Shown: in pieces, positions 18,823 through 26,246 of the stretch
Position numbering within the stretch: position 1 is the stretch's first letter
Layout: the number at the start of each line of letters is the position of its first letter
DNA from: Halalkalibacter alkaliphilus
Lineage (GTDB): Bacteria; Bacillota; Bacilli; Bacillales; Bacillaceae_D
Length of the DNA: 64,000 bases
Assembly: GCF_023555415.1 (NCBI RefSeq)
Contig: NZ_JAKRYL010000002.1
Span: 186,001 to 250,000 of the forward strand
Direction: 5' to 3'
Position numbers and translations under genes: made by a program
Notes under the pieces: generated by a model
Told to the model about the DNA's origin: nothing
The model's input: the letters and a program-made list of their open reading frames with translations, nothing else
Databases searched by the model: none

Positions 18823-18963
18823 TTAATGAGAATTTCTTTGTAATAAATTTAAAAGCTTGTCCAGTTCTTGACTACACTCAACGGTTACTTTTGCTGTCAT
18901 TCCATACTTTTTAGCAAGGTTCAGCATTTGTAATCGCTTTTGCTCTATTTCTACACATATCAT
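18823..18963 (-). CDS. Spo0E-like aspartyl-phosphate phosphatase peptide
   Basis: 46-aa ORF below the size usually listed. It begins MICVEIEQKRLQML and ends SQELDKLLNLLQ, the layout of the Spo0E family (short helical hairpin with the SQELD signature), which dephosphorylates Spo0A-P and delays sporulation. GAGGTGG (18972-18978 on the plus strand as CCACCTC) lies eight bases before ATG 18963. It sits upstream of, and in the same direction as, the dapA riboswitch; its 3' end overlaps the region just before the dapA promoter. The family match rests on the SQELD motif, size and spacing. Confidence 0.78.
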   Translation of the reverse strand: MICVEIEQKRLQMLNLAKKYGMTAKVTVECSQELDKLLNLLQRNSH

Positions 18964-19223
18964 TTTGCACTCCACCTCAAAAAGAATGAACAAACAGACG
19001 ACTTGATTAGGCTGAAATGAGAAAAAGCGCTGATGTGTCTAAGCAAATGTCTATTTATAAAAATTATTATACCCATTAGAAGTATGTTGAAAAGTGTTTC
19101 TTCTAAAGTAGTCATAAATAGATGAAATTAGTAATAAAACGACAAAAATTGCAAGTTGATTTCTAGATATTTTCAGGTTGAGATGTGGATTTACTCCGCA
19201 CAATAAAGGTAGGAGGGATTCCA

Positions 19224-19934
19224 ATGAAATGTGTAGGTTATTTGGTCATCACGGCCGCATTATTAACAGGATGCACCATACCTCAAGAAGCGGAAATGGG
19301 AGCCAGCCCTGACAGGAATGAAGGTTTTAATGGGTATGGAGTTCAGCAGGTACGTGCTCTAGAAGGACCTCTTAGTGATATGATGGTCCCAGATCAATCA
19401 CCAAAAGGGTTAACAGATCCAGTACGTCATTTAACAGATAGAGGTTCATATACAACGAGGCACCGGAATTTGAGTATGAATCATGAGGGACTTAATCAAC
19501 AAGGAGCCCGAATCCTTAGTAATCGTCCTGGTGTTTTGCGTGATAAATACTCATACAGCAACGATCCTCATGTTGCGCGAAAGAACAAAATAAGGAATCA
19601 GCAAGCAACAACCGACATAACGAGGGAAATTGAGACGCGTGTTGAATCATTAGAAAATGTTAGGGATGCCCATGTTATGACAGATGGCAACCATATCGTA
19701 ATTGGTGTTGAGTCAAGTGAACAAGATCGAGTCAAGTTAAAAAGGTTAGTGGAAGAAGAGGTACGACAAATAACAGACCTTAGAAATGTCCGTATTACAA
19801 CAGATCGAAAGATGATTAACCGAATGAATGCTGTCGAGCATCATGTTGGTCTTGATAAACCATTTGATTCCATTGGTGGAACAGCTGGGGAACTAACTGA
19901 TTTAGTGGATGATGCAATACGCGGTCGTAGATAA
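19224..19934 (+). CDS. YhcN/YlaJ-family sporulation lipoprotein
   Basis: 236-aa lipoprotein: signal MKCVGYLVITAALLTGC with lipobox LLTGC (Cys 17). The C-terminal ~120 residues resemble the YhcN/YlaJ spore lipoprotein domain (TDITREIETRVESLENVRDAHV split over residues ~130-155, then IGVESS and LRNVRITTD). Family members are found in the inner membrane of spores and affect germination or outgrowth. ATG 19224 has AGGAGGG seven bases upstream. It stands alone, between the Spo0E-like peptide and a minus-strand lipoprotein gene. Confidence 0.82.
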   Translation: MKCVGYLVITAALLTGCTIPQEAEMGASPDRNEGFNGYGVQQVRALEGPLSDMMVPDQSPKGLTDPVRHLTDRGSYTTRHRNLSMNHEGLNQQGARILSNRPGVLRDKYSYSNDPHVARKNKIRNQQATTDITREIETRVESLENVRDAHVMTDGNHIVIGVESSEQDRVKLKRLVEEEVRQITDLRNVRITTDRKMINRMNAVEHHVGLDKPFDSIGGTAGELTDLVDDAIRGRR

Positions 19935-19965
19935 GAGCAGGGAAGAAAAACCCCTGCTCTTTTTG
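19934..19965 (+). terminator. Terminator of YhcN-like gene
   Basis: AGAGCAGGG / CCCTGCTCT stem (19934-19942 with 19952-19960), nine-base A-rich loop, then TTTTTG. Confidence 0.88.
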
Positions 19966-19985
19966 TGTCGAACACCCAATATTGT

Positions 19986-20555
19986 TTAATGAATTCCGAA
20001 GTCTTCAGTGACTGAAAGGAATTCACGTTCCATTAATTTATGTGACAAAATTGCATTTTCGTAATAGACGCGAGCGTTTGTCACTTGAAGATGATGAACA
20101 GGATCTTTCATGTCTTTTAAAATTCTCTCCAATGCATCAAGTTCCATTAATGTTGAAATATGTACATGATGCATACTATCAAACGGTTCTGGTCGATTTA
20201 AATCAATGAATTCAGAGCTCTTGTCGCGGATGTTTTTTATTTTACTTAACGTATTGTCAACATCAGCGGATTGAACATGTGGTTGATCAAAGAACGGAGC
20301 AATCTCTTCTAACAAGGTGGCAGTGTCACTAATATAATGTCCGGCTTCATCTGCATAAGATTGAAGCGCAGTATAACGAGGAACCCTTTGTTTGTTTTGA
20401 TCTCTAATACTAGGAGGGGCAGGGCCATCATTTTGATAATGAGCTCTAAATTGTTGAGCTTCTACATCACCTACAATATCAGCTTCCGAATCGGCTCCGC
20501 AACTTGCAAGAATCAAACTGGTTCCAAACAAGATAAAGACATGTTTCTTTTTCAA
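19986..20555 (-). CDS. Lipoprotein, unknown
   Basis: 189-aa lipoprotein with signal KKKHVFILFGTSLILASC (lipobox LASC, Cys 19). The mature part is mostly alpha-helical by composition with heptad-like Leu/Ile spacing; no domain recognised. TTG 20555 is chosen because GGAGGT lies nine bases upstream; the ATG at 20579 lies upstream of that RBS. Convergent with the YhcN-like lipoprotein gene, so a spore or envelope role is only a contextual guess. Confidence 0.7.
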   Translation of the reverse strand: MKKKHVFILFGTSLILASCGADSEADIVGDVEAQQFRAHYQNDGPAPPSIRDQNKQRVPRYTALQSYADEAGHYISDTATLLEEIAPFFDQPHVQSADVDNTLSKIKNIRDKSSEFIDLNRPEPFDSMHHVHISTLMELDALERILKDMKDPVHHLQVTNARVYYENAILSHKLMEREFLSVTEDFGIH

Positions 20556-20673
20556 GGTGCATCTACCTCCGATATACAAACGTTTCCCCTAGTATGAATC
20601 GAGAAGGAAAAAGTATGCATTAACGTTAAAGTTCCTCCGTATGATGTAGCAAAGGGAAGAGGAGGAGCGCAAA

Positions 20674-20856
20674 ATGTATACTGCATTATTAATTATTTCA
20701 ATCTCTATCATATTTGTGTTGTTTTTGGGGGTTATGATGTTAGGGAACAGGGTTGCGCATACACTCGAATATTTGCAGGCAAAAGAAGCAGATCAAGAAC
20801 TCGCTGAAATTGAGGAAATGATGAAGCAATACAATAAAAGAGAGAACGACAAATAA
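20674..20856 (+). CDS. Small membrane protein, unknown
   Basis: 60-aa protein: N-terminal membrane span (residues 3-24), then a charged helix (LEYLQAKEADQELAEIEEMM). GAGGAGGAGC precedes ATG 20674. Single-gene unit ended by a terminator. Not recognised. Confidence 0.65.
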   Translation: MYTALLIISISIIFVLFLGVMMLGNRVAHTLEYLQAKEADQELAEIEEMMKQYNKRENDK

Positions 20857-20865
20857 ATGAAGAAT

Positions 20866-20904
20866 AAAACACGAGTATGCTAATGCGTGCTCGTGTTTTA
20901 CTTT
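20866..20904 (+). terminator. Terminator
   Basis: AAAACACGAG / CTCGTGTTTT stem with an inner TGC/GCG extension (20866-20900) and a following CTTTTT. Confidence 0.85.
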
Positions 20905-20986
20905 TTAAATATTTTGTATTTCTTAATATGATATAGTAAAAGGATTAAAATAACTTAAAGAGACAAGACATAGGAGTGGAAATACA

Positions 20987-21850
20987 TTGGTTAAATTAAT
21001 TGCAATTGATATGGATGGTACGTTACTTGGTGACGCACATGAAGTTACAAAAGAAAATGCTAAAGCAGTGAAAGAAGCGCAACAATTTGGTGTTGAGGTT
21101 GTTGTTGCAACAGGACGAGATGAAAGAGAAGCTCGGTACCCATTAAAGCAAGCTCAAATTACCTGTCCTGTTATTAGTGTGAACGGAGCTCAGTTTCGAG
21201 ATGAAAATGAAACACTATTATCGACGATCCCACTTCTAAAAGAAAATAGCAAAGAAATATTTGATATGTTGCTAACACAAGATATTTATTTTGAGTTGTA
21301 TACAAACAGAGGAACATTTTCTGATAACTATGAAAAAGCCATTCAAGCAGTTATTGACTTTTTCGTTTCATCAGGTTCTGATGAGGATTTTAAAACATTA
21401 CAAGCGATGGCTAAAGAGCGATTTGAGATGGGATCGATATCTTTAGTGGGAAGTTATGATGAACTACTAGATCAAGAAGATACGATTATTTTAAAAGTAT
21501 TAGCTTTTTCAAAAGACGAACAGAAACTAAATGAGGTAAGAGAGAAGCTTCATGAAATTCCAAACATAGCGGTTAGTGCTTCTGCTCCAGATAATATCGA
21601 GATTACGAATATTCAAGCTCAAAAAGGGATCGCTGTACAAGCTTATGCAAAACAACTAGGGATTTCCATGAATGAAGTAATGGTAATAGGAGATAGTTTT
21701 AATGATGTATCCATGTTTAAAGTGGCAGGATATAAAGTAGCGATGGGAAATGCGGAACAAGCGATCAAAGACCTTGCTGACTTTGTTACAAAACAAAATG
21801 ATGAAGATGGAGTCGCATTAGCCATTCGAAGGCAACTGAATGATAAGTAG
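20987..21850 (+). CDS. Cof-type HAD-IIB phosphatase
   Basis: 287-aa haloacid-dehalogenase phosphatase of the Cof/YidA type, acting on sugar phosphates, flavin mononucleotide or similar. Seen: catalytic IDMDGTLL (Asp 8 and Asp 10), motif II region VVVATGRD, type IIB cap around residues 85-190, and GDSFNDVSMF (motif IV). TTG 20987 follows AGGAGTG. The DUF523 gene starts 15 bp after the stop, so the two are probably co-transcribed. Confidence 0.9.
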   Translation: MVKLIAIDMDGTLLGDAHEVTKENAKAVKEAQQFGVEVVVATGRDEREARYPLKQAQITCPVISVNGAQFRDENETLLSTIPLLKENSKEIFDMLLTQDIYFELYTNRGTFSDNYEKAIQAVIDFFVSSGSDEDFKTLQAMAKERFEMGSISLVGSYDELLDQEDTIILKVLAFSKDEQKLNEVREKLHEIPNIAVSASAPDNIEITNIQAQKGIAVQAYAKQLGISMNEVMVIGDSFNDVSMFKVAGYKVAMGNAEQAIKDLADFVTKQNDEDGVALAIRRQLNDK

Positions 21851-21865
21851 ATAAGAGGTGAAGGT

Positions 21866-22837
21866 GTGCGGACGTTTGCTAAACCGAAAGTGGTTGTCAG
21901 TAAATGTATGGAGTTTGCTGCTTGCAGATATAATGGCGATCAAATAAATGAGCCTACCGTTAAGAAGCTAGCCGACTATGTTGAATTTATTCCTATATGC
22001 CCGGAGATGGAAATTGGTCTAGGAACACCAAGAGAAGTAGTTCGGCTTGTTTCCGATGGAGATGAAAATAAATTAATTCAACCGAAAACGAATGAAGATT
22101 TGACGCTTCAAATGACGGAATTTGCTAATGAGTTTCTAGGGGATATTGGTGAAGTAGATGGTTTCTTATTAAAAAATCGTTCGCCGACGTGTGGAATAAC
22201 AGATGCAAAGGTGTATAGCGGGATCGAAAAATCTCCTGTTATTCGAAATGGTAGTGGAATCTTTGCTACTCGTATTGAGTACTTCTTTCCATTAAAGCCT
22301 CGTGAAGACGAAGGGCGACTTAGAAATTTTGTTCTTAGAGAGCATTTTTTTACCCATTTATTTACGATTTCAGAATTTCGATCTGTGAAGCAAATGAAGA
22401 GCAAATCAGAACTGATTCTTTTCCATGCAAAGAATAAATACTTATTTATGGCTTATGATCAAGTCAAGGTGAAACAGCTTGGAAGAATCGTTGCCAATCA
22501 TGATCACCTTTCCATTGAACAGGTAATTGAAAATTACGAACGTGCACTAGATGAGTTGTTTATTAATCCTGCAAAGCCAACCTCACATATGAATGTTTGT
22601 CAGCATGTATTTGGTTACTTTTCTAAACATCTTACAAAAGCCGAAAAAGATCATTTCTTTCAGTTGTTAGATCAGTATCAGAATCAAAAAATTCCATTAA
22701 GCAGTGTGCTTGGGATTCTTCATTCATGGTGCCACCGCTTTGAAAATGAATATTTATTAAATCAAACATATTTTGAACCTTACCCTATAGGGCTAATAGC
22801 AATTAGTGATTCTGGGAAAGGAAGGGCTCTATCGTAG
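21866..22837 (+). CDS. DUF523 (TudS-type) - DUF1722 fusion protein
   Basis: 323-aa two-domain protein. N-terminal DUF523 (about residues 8-150) has the three cysteines expected for a [4Fe-4S] cluster (VSKCMEF, PICPE, SPTCG); stand-alone members include the thiouracil desulfidase TudS. C-terminal DUF1722 (about residues 190-310, beginning LREHFFTHLF) has unknown function. The fusion corresponds to the YbgA-type architecture. Start GTG 21866 follows AGAGGTG. A role in removing sulfur from damaged bases or thionucleotides is inference from TudS. Confidence 0.85.
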   Translation: MRTFAKPKVVVSKCMEFAACRYNGDQINEPTVKKLADYVEFIPICPEMEIGLGTPREVVRLVSDGDENKLIQPKTNEDLTLQMTEFANEFLGDIGEVDGFLLKNRSPTCGITDAKVYSGIEKSPVIRNGSGIFATRIEYFFPLKPREDEGRLRNFVLREHFFTHLFTISEFRSVKQMKSKSELILFHAKNKYLFMAYDQVKVKQLGRIVANHDHLSIEQVIENYERALDELFINPAKPTSHMNVCQHVFGYFSKHLTKAEKDHFFQLLDQYQNQKIPLSSVLGILHSWCHRFENEYLLNQTYFEPYPIGLIAISDSGKGRALS

Positions 22838-22867
22838 GTTGACTTTGTGTCAGCCTATTTTTTTTGT
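22834..22867 (+). terminator. Terminator
   Basis: TAGGTTGAC / GTCAGCCTA stem (one G-U pair) with eight T after it. Confidence 0.8.
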
Positions 22868-23015
22868 GTCTGTGTCATTTTTAACATTACTCACATAATA
22901 ATGTATTAATACAACAACAAAAAAGGTGTTGACTGATATAGAACAGATGATATATAATAAAACCAAGATAAAGAGAAGAAAAATTCAAAATACTAAACAG
23001 AAGGGTGAGAGGGAA

Positions 23016-23114
23016 ATGAAAAAAGTAAAAACGAATTCATCACAAAAGCCAGTGGAAATCAAGGAAGATCAATCTATTCTTGAATCTATTAATGATTATT
23101 ATAGCCGTAATTAA
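23016..23114 (+). CDS. Small basic/polar peptide, unknown
   Basis: 32-aa peptide starting MKKVKTNSSQK and ending SINDYYSRN. GAGAGGG precedes ATG 23016 and a strong terminator follows the stop, so it looks like a real short transcription unit. Not recognised. The frame also opens at 22926 without an RBS. Confidence 0.55.
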   Translation: MKKVKTNSSQKPVEIKEDQSILESINDYYSRN

Positions 23115-23133
23115 GAAAAGAAAAATAACAGTT

Positions 23134-23166
23134 CAGAGCTTCTTTTTAAAGAAGCTCTGTTTTTAT
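23134..23166 (+). terminator. Terminator
   Basis: CAGAGCTTCTTT / AAAGAAGCTCTG stem followed by TTTTTATTT. Confidence 0.9.
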
Positions 23167-23263
23167 TTAGTCTCCTGTTATGAAACAGTTTCAGTAATAG
23201 GGTGGGGTTTATACATTACTTTCCAAATTCAGGACAGTTTTTAACAAAAGAATGGAAAGTTAC

Positions 23264-23292
23264 TTGCAATCTACAAATAAATAGGCTATAGT
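23264..23292 (+). promoter_or_regulatory. SigA-type promoter of structured RNA
   Basis: TTGCAA (23264-23269), 17-bp spacer, TATAGT (23287-23292). Start of transcription expected near 23299. Confidence 0.7.
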
Positions 23293-23298
23293 TAAATT

Positions 23299-23546
23299 AA
23301 CGGTCGTCAACTTCAGTTTAAAAAGGTAGCGCTTTTCATTCAGCTGGCGCGGTCAAGGAGCCGCAAGGATGAACGAGAGGCAGGGCTTTCATCGTCTGGA
23401 GATTGATTGATGGATCCTTATATTTTCCCATTAGAAACAAATTGCATCAATTAGCAGCACATAAAAGAGTTCAGTATTCACATGTTATAAGGGATATTCA
23501 CTCGATTCGTGGTTGATGTTCCTTATAATATGTGAATTTTTATTTA
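23299..23546 (+). ncRNA. Candidate structured RNA or long csp leader
   Basis: Between a good promoter and a strong terminator lies a ~250-nt segment without an ORF of note. It contains several nested hairpins: GCGG...CCGC around 23369-23384, GGATGAA...TTCATCG around 23386-23412, and at the 3' end a very long stem (ATTCACAT-TTATAAGG arm from 23476, CCTTATAA-ATGTGAAT arm to 23537) running into TTTTTATTT. I could not match it to a riboswitch class I know. It ends 60 bp before the cold-shock gene, so it is either a free-standing small RNA or an attenuated 5' leader of csp. Confidence 0.6.
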
Positions 23547-23607
23547 CCTCGGATTGTAAATACGATTGCATATTAAGTAAATAATTTTAAGATTGGGGTT
23601 TTTTAGC

Positions 23608-23811
23608 ATGGCACAAACTGGTACAGTTAAATGGTTCAACGCAGAAAAAGGATTCGGTTTCATTGAAGTAGAAGGCGGAAACGACGTATTCGTACACTTC
23701 AGCGCTATCACTGGCGAAGGTTTCAAATCACTTGACGAAGGTCAATCAGTTGAATTTGAAATCGTAGAAGGCGACCGTGGACCACAAGCAGCTAACGTAG
23801 TAAAACTATAA
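23608..23811 (+). CDS. Cold-shock protein (CspA family)
   Basis: 67-aa single-strand nucleic-acid-binding OB-fold protein, an RNA chaperone. Seen: RNP1 KGFGFIEV and RNP2 VFVHFSAI. The length equals the family norm (66-67 aa). ATG 23608 matches the usual N-terminus (TGTVKWFN a few residues in); the RBS (TTGGGGTTTT) is weak, as is common where translation depends on mRNA structure. It lies downstream of a structured RNA ending in a terminator-like stem, which may regulate it. Confidence 0.95.
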   Translation: MAQTGTVKWFNAEKGFGFIEVEGGNDVFVHFSAITGEGFKSLDEGQSVEFEIVEGDRGPQAANVVKL

Positions 23812-23827
23812 ATTGCTTTTAAAAGGC

Positions 23828-23858
23828 AGTGTCTCAAATATGAGACATTGTCTTTTTT
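23828..23858 (+). terminator. Terminator of csp
   Basis: AGTGTCTCA / TGAGACATT stem, four-base loop, then GTCTTTTTTT. Confidence 0.9.
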
Positions 23859-23982
23859 TGTTTGTTCAATATTCAACAGTAGAAGTTATGGATAAAGTGA
23901 ATAAATGTGGCATGATTTAAAAAACGTGAATATAATAGTATTGTAAGGGCTTACATTTTATTGGTTAACGTAAACGAATAGG

Positions 23983-24158
23983 GAAGGGAACTGAAAAAGA
24001 AAAAAGAGCTTTTTCAGTGCTTCGATTAAGTAGCAATGGCTCCGCACGCTGCACGCAAGCTAAGAGAAAGCCGCTCATAGCTGACTTAAAGGATCGTAGC
24101 GGCTCAGCACATTGCTTCAAGGGAACTGAAAAAGAAAAAGAGCTTTTTCAGTTCCCTT
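23983..24158. repeat. Dispersed hairpin element, copy B
   Basis: Same design as copy A at 10602. Near-identical ~35-bp repeats (23984-24018 and 24119-24158), each with an ACTGAAAAAG...CTTTTTCAGT hairpin, flank a core sharing CGATTAAG, AGCAATGGC, CCGCACG and CACATTGCTTC with copy A. The central hairpin is AGCTAAGAG / CTCATAGCT with loop AAAGCCG (24058-24082). It fills most of the 425-bp gap between csp and the next gene. Confidence 0.8.
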
Positions 24159-24236
24159 GGAAGAGTCTATTGTTTCGGTTGAGTGTATACACATTAGTAA
24201 TACCTGATTCGTACAATAAATGTGAGGGGTGTTCAA

Positions 24237-24683
24237 ATGGAAGCAACGCATTATGATGATTTATCCATTTATGTTCCTAAAAACCAATTAGATAAGCTAA
24301 TAAATGGGGTACTCCAAGATAAATATCGAATTTTTTGGGGTTTCAATAAAGGTAGAATGATCTTAAACATTTACAATAGTGAAGTAAACAATAAATTAAT
24401 CTTTAAAAGACATAAAGGGTTTCTTGAATTAGTAGAGGCAAAGCTTAAAAGTCCCAATGTATTGAAGCTATTGGACAATGATATTGACTTTACAATGAAA
24501 GCAGCCTCAAAAAATAGTAGTAATGTAAAAAGAAATAAAGAGACTGTTTATAACGAGATCGACCATTTTTTAATTGAATTGTCTTATTTCAAAAAAATTG
24601 GTGACGATCAATCAGTAAATAACATTAAAGATAAGTTAGCTGAGCTTACTCATGAATGGAACAGACTAACATTATCCCGTTAG
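24237..24683 (+). CDS. Hypothetical cytoplasmic protein
   Basis: 148-aa soluble protein, not recognised. The first ~75 residues look mixed alpha/beta (LSIYVP, YRIFWGFNKGRMILNIYN), and the C-terminal ~60 are helical (NEIDHFLIELSYFKKIGDD), faintly like an IDEAL-type helical tail. ATG 24237 follows GAGGGGTG; the GTG at 24222 is less likely. A bidirectional terminator follows. Confidence 0.65.
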   Translation: MEATHYDDLSIYVPKNQLDKLINGVLQDKYRIFWGFNKGRMILNIYNSEVNNKLIFKRHKGFLELVEAKLKSPNVLKLLDNDIDFTMKAASKNSSNVKRNKETVYNEIDHFLIELSYFKKIGDDQSVNNIKDKLAELTHEWNRLTLSR

Positions 24684-24699
24684 GAGGTTTATTACAGAC

Positions 24700-24741
24700 A
24701 AAATGACCCGTTCTTTTAACAGGAGGTACGGGTCATTTTGT
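24700..24741. terminator. Bidirectional terminator
   Basis: Perfect 12-bp stem AAAATGACCCGT / ACGGGTCATTTT (24700-24711 with 24728-24739) between convergent genes. Confidence 0.88.
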
Positions 24742-24750
24742 AAGCTGTTA

Positions 24751-26007
24751 TTAATCAAACAAGGGGGTTAATGCCTCTGTCTGTTCAATATGAATAAAAG
24801 CGTTATAACGCTCCGAAATTCTTGAAGGAACATAATTGCCTAAATGTTCGTATTGGTTGTTGTAGACGACGCCAATGGCTCTATGACCTATTACTTCAGA
24901 AAATAAGGAGTGATTCGCCTCATTAAACATAATAAATTTATCAAATGCTCCTGCTTCATGTAGTTCAGCTTCCCAACTTCCTGCTATCGCTTTAGGGACG
25001 TCCATTTTCTGTGCTTGTTCCCCCCATTTCTCACCTGCGATCACTGTTCCTTCGTACGTTCCAAAGCCAATCGCGTAAACGTGATTATCTCCATACTTTT
25101 CTCGTGTTAACTGTCCAACGTTCACCATACCTTCTTCCGCCATATCTGTTGCACGGGCATCTCCAATATGTGTATTGTGTTCCCAGATGATTCCTTTCGC
25201 ATTAGGACCATAGTAATTCGAAATTTGATCGAGAGCTTCAACCATATGTTCGTCTCTAATATTCCATGATTCACTATCATTGGTTACCATCGTGCGGTAG
25301 TAGCTTTCTGCGTTCTCTACAGCTAGTGCATTCATTTTAAGGTTTAAATCGGCTTCTGCGTCCTTTTTATAAATCGAACGATTGCTATGCATGGATTCTA
25401 GAAGGGTTACGAGCTCTTCAAAACAATCTTGAGCATAAAAAGTAGCCGAAACACCATACATTTGCATTTCTTTGTGATACGGTTCAAAACAGGTGAAAGC
25501 TTCTTTTGCCTTTTCTAGATCAGGTGACTCAATACTTTTAAGATAATCTACAATTTCAGACATGGACTCCCAAAGGCTATACACATCAATTCCGTGAAAA
25601 CCAATTTTATCAGTTGCTTCTTCATGAGAGTTATAATGTTTTAACCATTCAAGAAATGGAACTATCTCTGCATTTGCCCACATCCATGATGGCCAGCGCT
25701 TAAATGCGGCAAGAGTATCTTTTGCATTCGAATATGAATTCTTATAACCTTTAATGTATCGGTTTGCTTCATAACATGAAGGCCAATCTCCTTCTACTGC
25801 AATGAATTGAAATCCTTTCTTAGAAATGAGCCATTTTGAAATTTCAGCACGTAATGAATAAAATTCAGATGTGCCATGAGTAGCCTCTCCTAAGAGGACA
25901 TAGTTTGCTTCGCTTGCCTGCTGTAATAATGGTTCTAATTCTTCTAAAGAATCAAAACGCTTGGCATGCTTTAAAATGGCTTTAGTAAGGTCCAGCGTCT
26001 TTATCAT
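24751..26007 (-). CDS. Erythromycin-esterase family protein
   Basis: 418-aa protein of the Ere / succinoglycan-biosynthesis-like hydrolase family. Seen: LLGEATHGTSEFY with the conserved Glu and His, IAVEGDWPSCYE, FHGIDVYSLW, IIWEHNTHIGDAR and VYAIGFGTYEG. True macrolide esterases hydrolyse the lactone ring; many chromosomal relatives in Bacillus have no known substrate, so resistance should not be assumed. ATG 26007 has AAAGGAGT six bases upstream; the frame extends to 26082 without an RBS. Confidence 0.88.
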   Translation of the reverse strand: MIKTLDLTKAILKHAKRFDSLEELEPLLQQASEANYVLLGEATHGTSEFYSLRAEISKWLISKKGFQFIAVEGDWPSCYEANRYIKGYKNSYSNAKDTLAAFKRWPSWMWANAEIVPFLEWLKHYNSHEEATDKIGFHGIDVYSLWESMSEIVDYLKSIESPDLEKAKEAFTCFEPYHKEMQMYGVSATFYAQDCFEELVTLLESMHSNRSIYKKDAEADLNLKMNALAVENAESYYRTMVTNDSESWNIRDEHMVEALDQISNYYGPNAKGIIWEHNTHIGDARATDMAEEGMVNVGQLTREKYGDNHVYAIGFGTYEGTVIAGEKWGEQAQKMDVPKAIAGSWEAELHEAGAFDKFIMFNEANHSLFSEVIGHRAIGVVYNNQYEHLGNYVPSRISERYNAFIHIEQTEALTPLFD

Positions 26008-26099
26008 AATCGTACTCCTTTTTAGTGTAATTTTGTTTGATATTACTTGTAGTATGGAGAAATTACGACACAAATTAGTCATTTTTTTGAAAGAAAGGG

Positions 26100-26128
26100 T
26101 TTACAGATTATAAAAACGTGTTTATAAT
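26100..26128 (+). promoter_or_regulatory. Promoter of HpsN-like operon
   Basis: TTTACA (26100-26105), 17-bp spacer, TATAAT (26123-26128). The expected start (~26135) lies inside operator 1. Confidence 0.75.
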
Positions 26129-26131
26129 TTG

Positions 26132-26150
26132 TTTTGCATACGTATTCAAA
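26132..26150 (+). promoter_or_regulatory. LacI-type operator 1
   Basis: Sequence TTTTGCATACGTATTCAAA with central ATACGTAT palindrome and the CG centre typical of LacI/GalR sites. It overlaps the predicted transcription start. Confidence 0.75.
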
Positions 26151-26207
26151 TTTAAATATTTTTTATATTCAAGATTGCAATGGAAAAAACATTTTTATTT
26201 GATTATT

Positions 26208-26226
26208 TTTGAATACGTATGCAAAA
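26208..26226 (-). promoter_or_regulatory. LacI-type operator 2
   Basis: The exact 19-bp sequence of operator 1 in inverted orientation, centre to centre 75 bp apart and ending 20 bp before the dehydrogenase ATG. Two sites about seven helical turns apart suit repression by looping. Confidence 0.75.
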
Positions 26227-26246
26227 AGAAAGGGAGAGTGAACAAA

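Noticed and set aside
24751-26007. Calling the erythromycin-esterase family gene a resistance gene
   Set aside because: Family membership alone does not show macrolide hydrolysis; chromosomal relatives are of unknown substrate.
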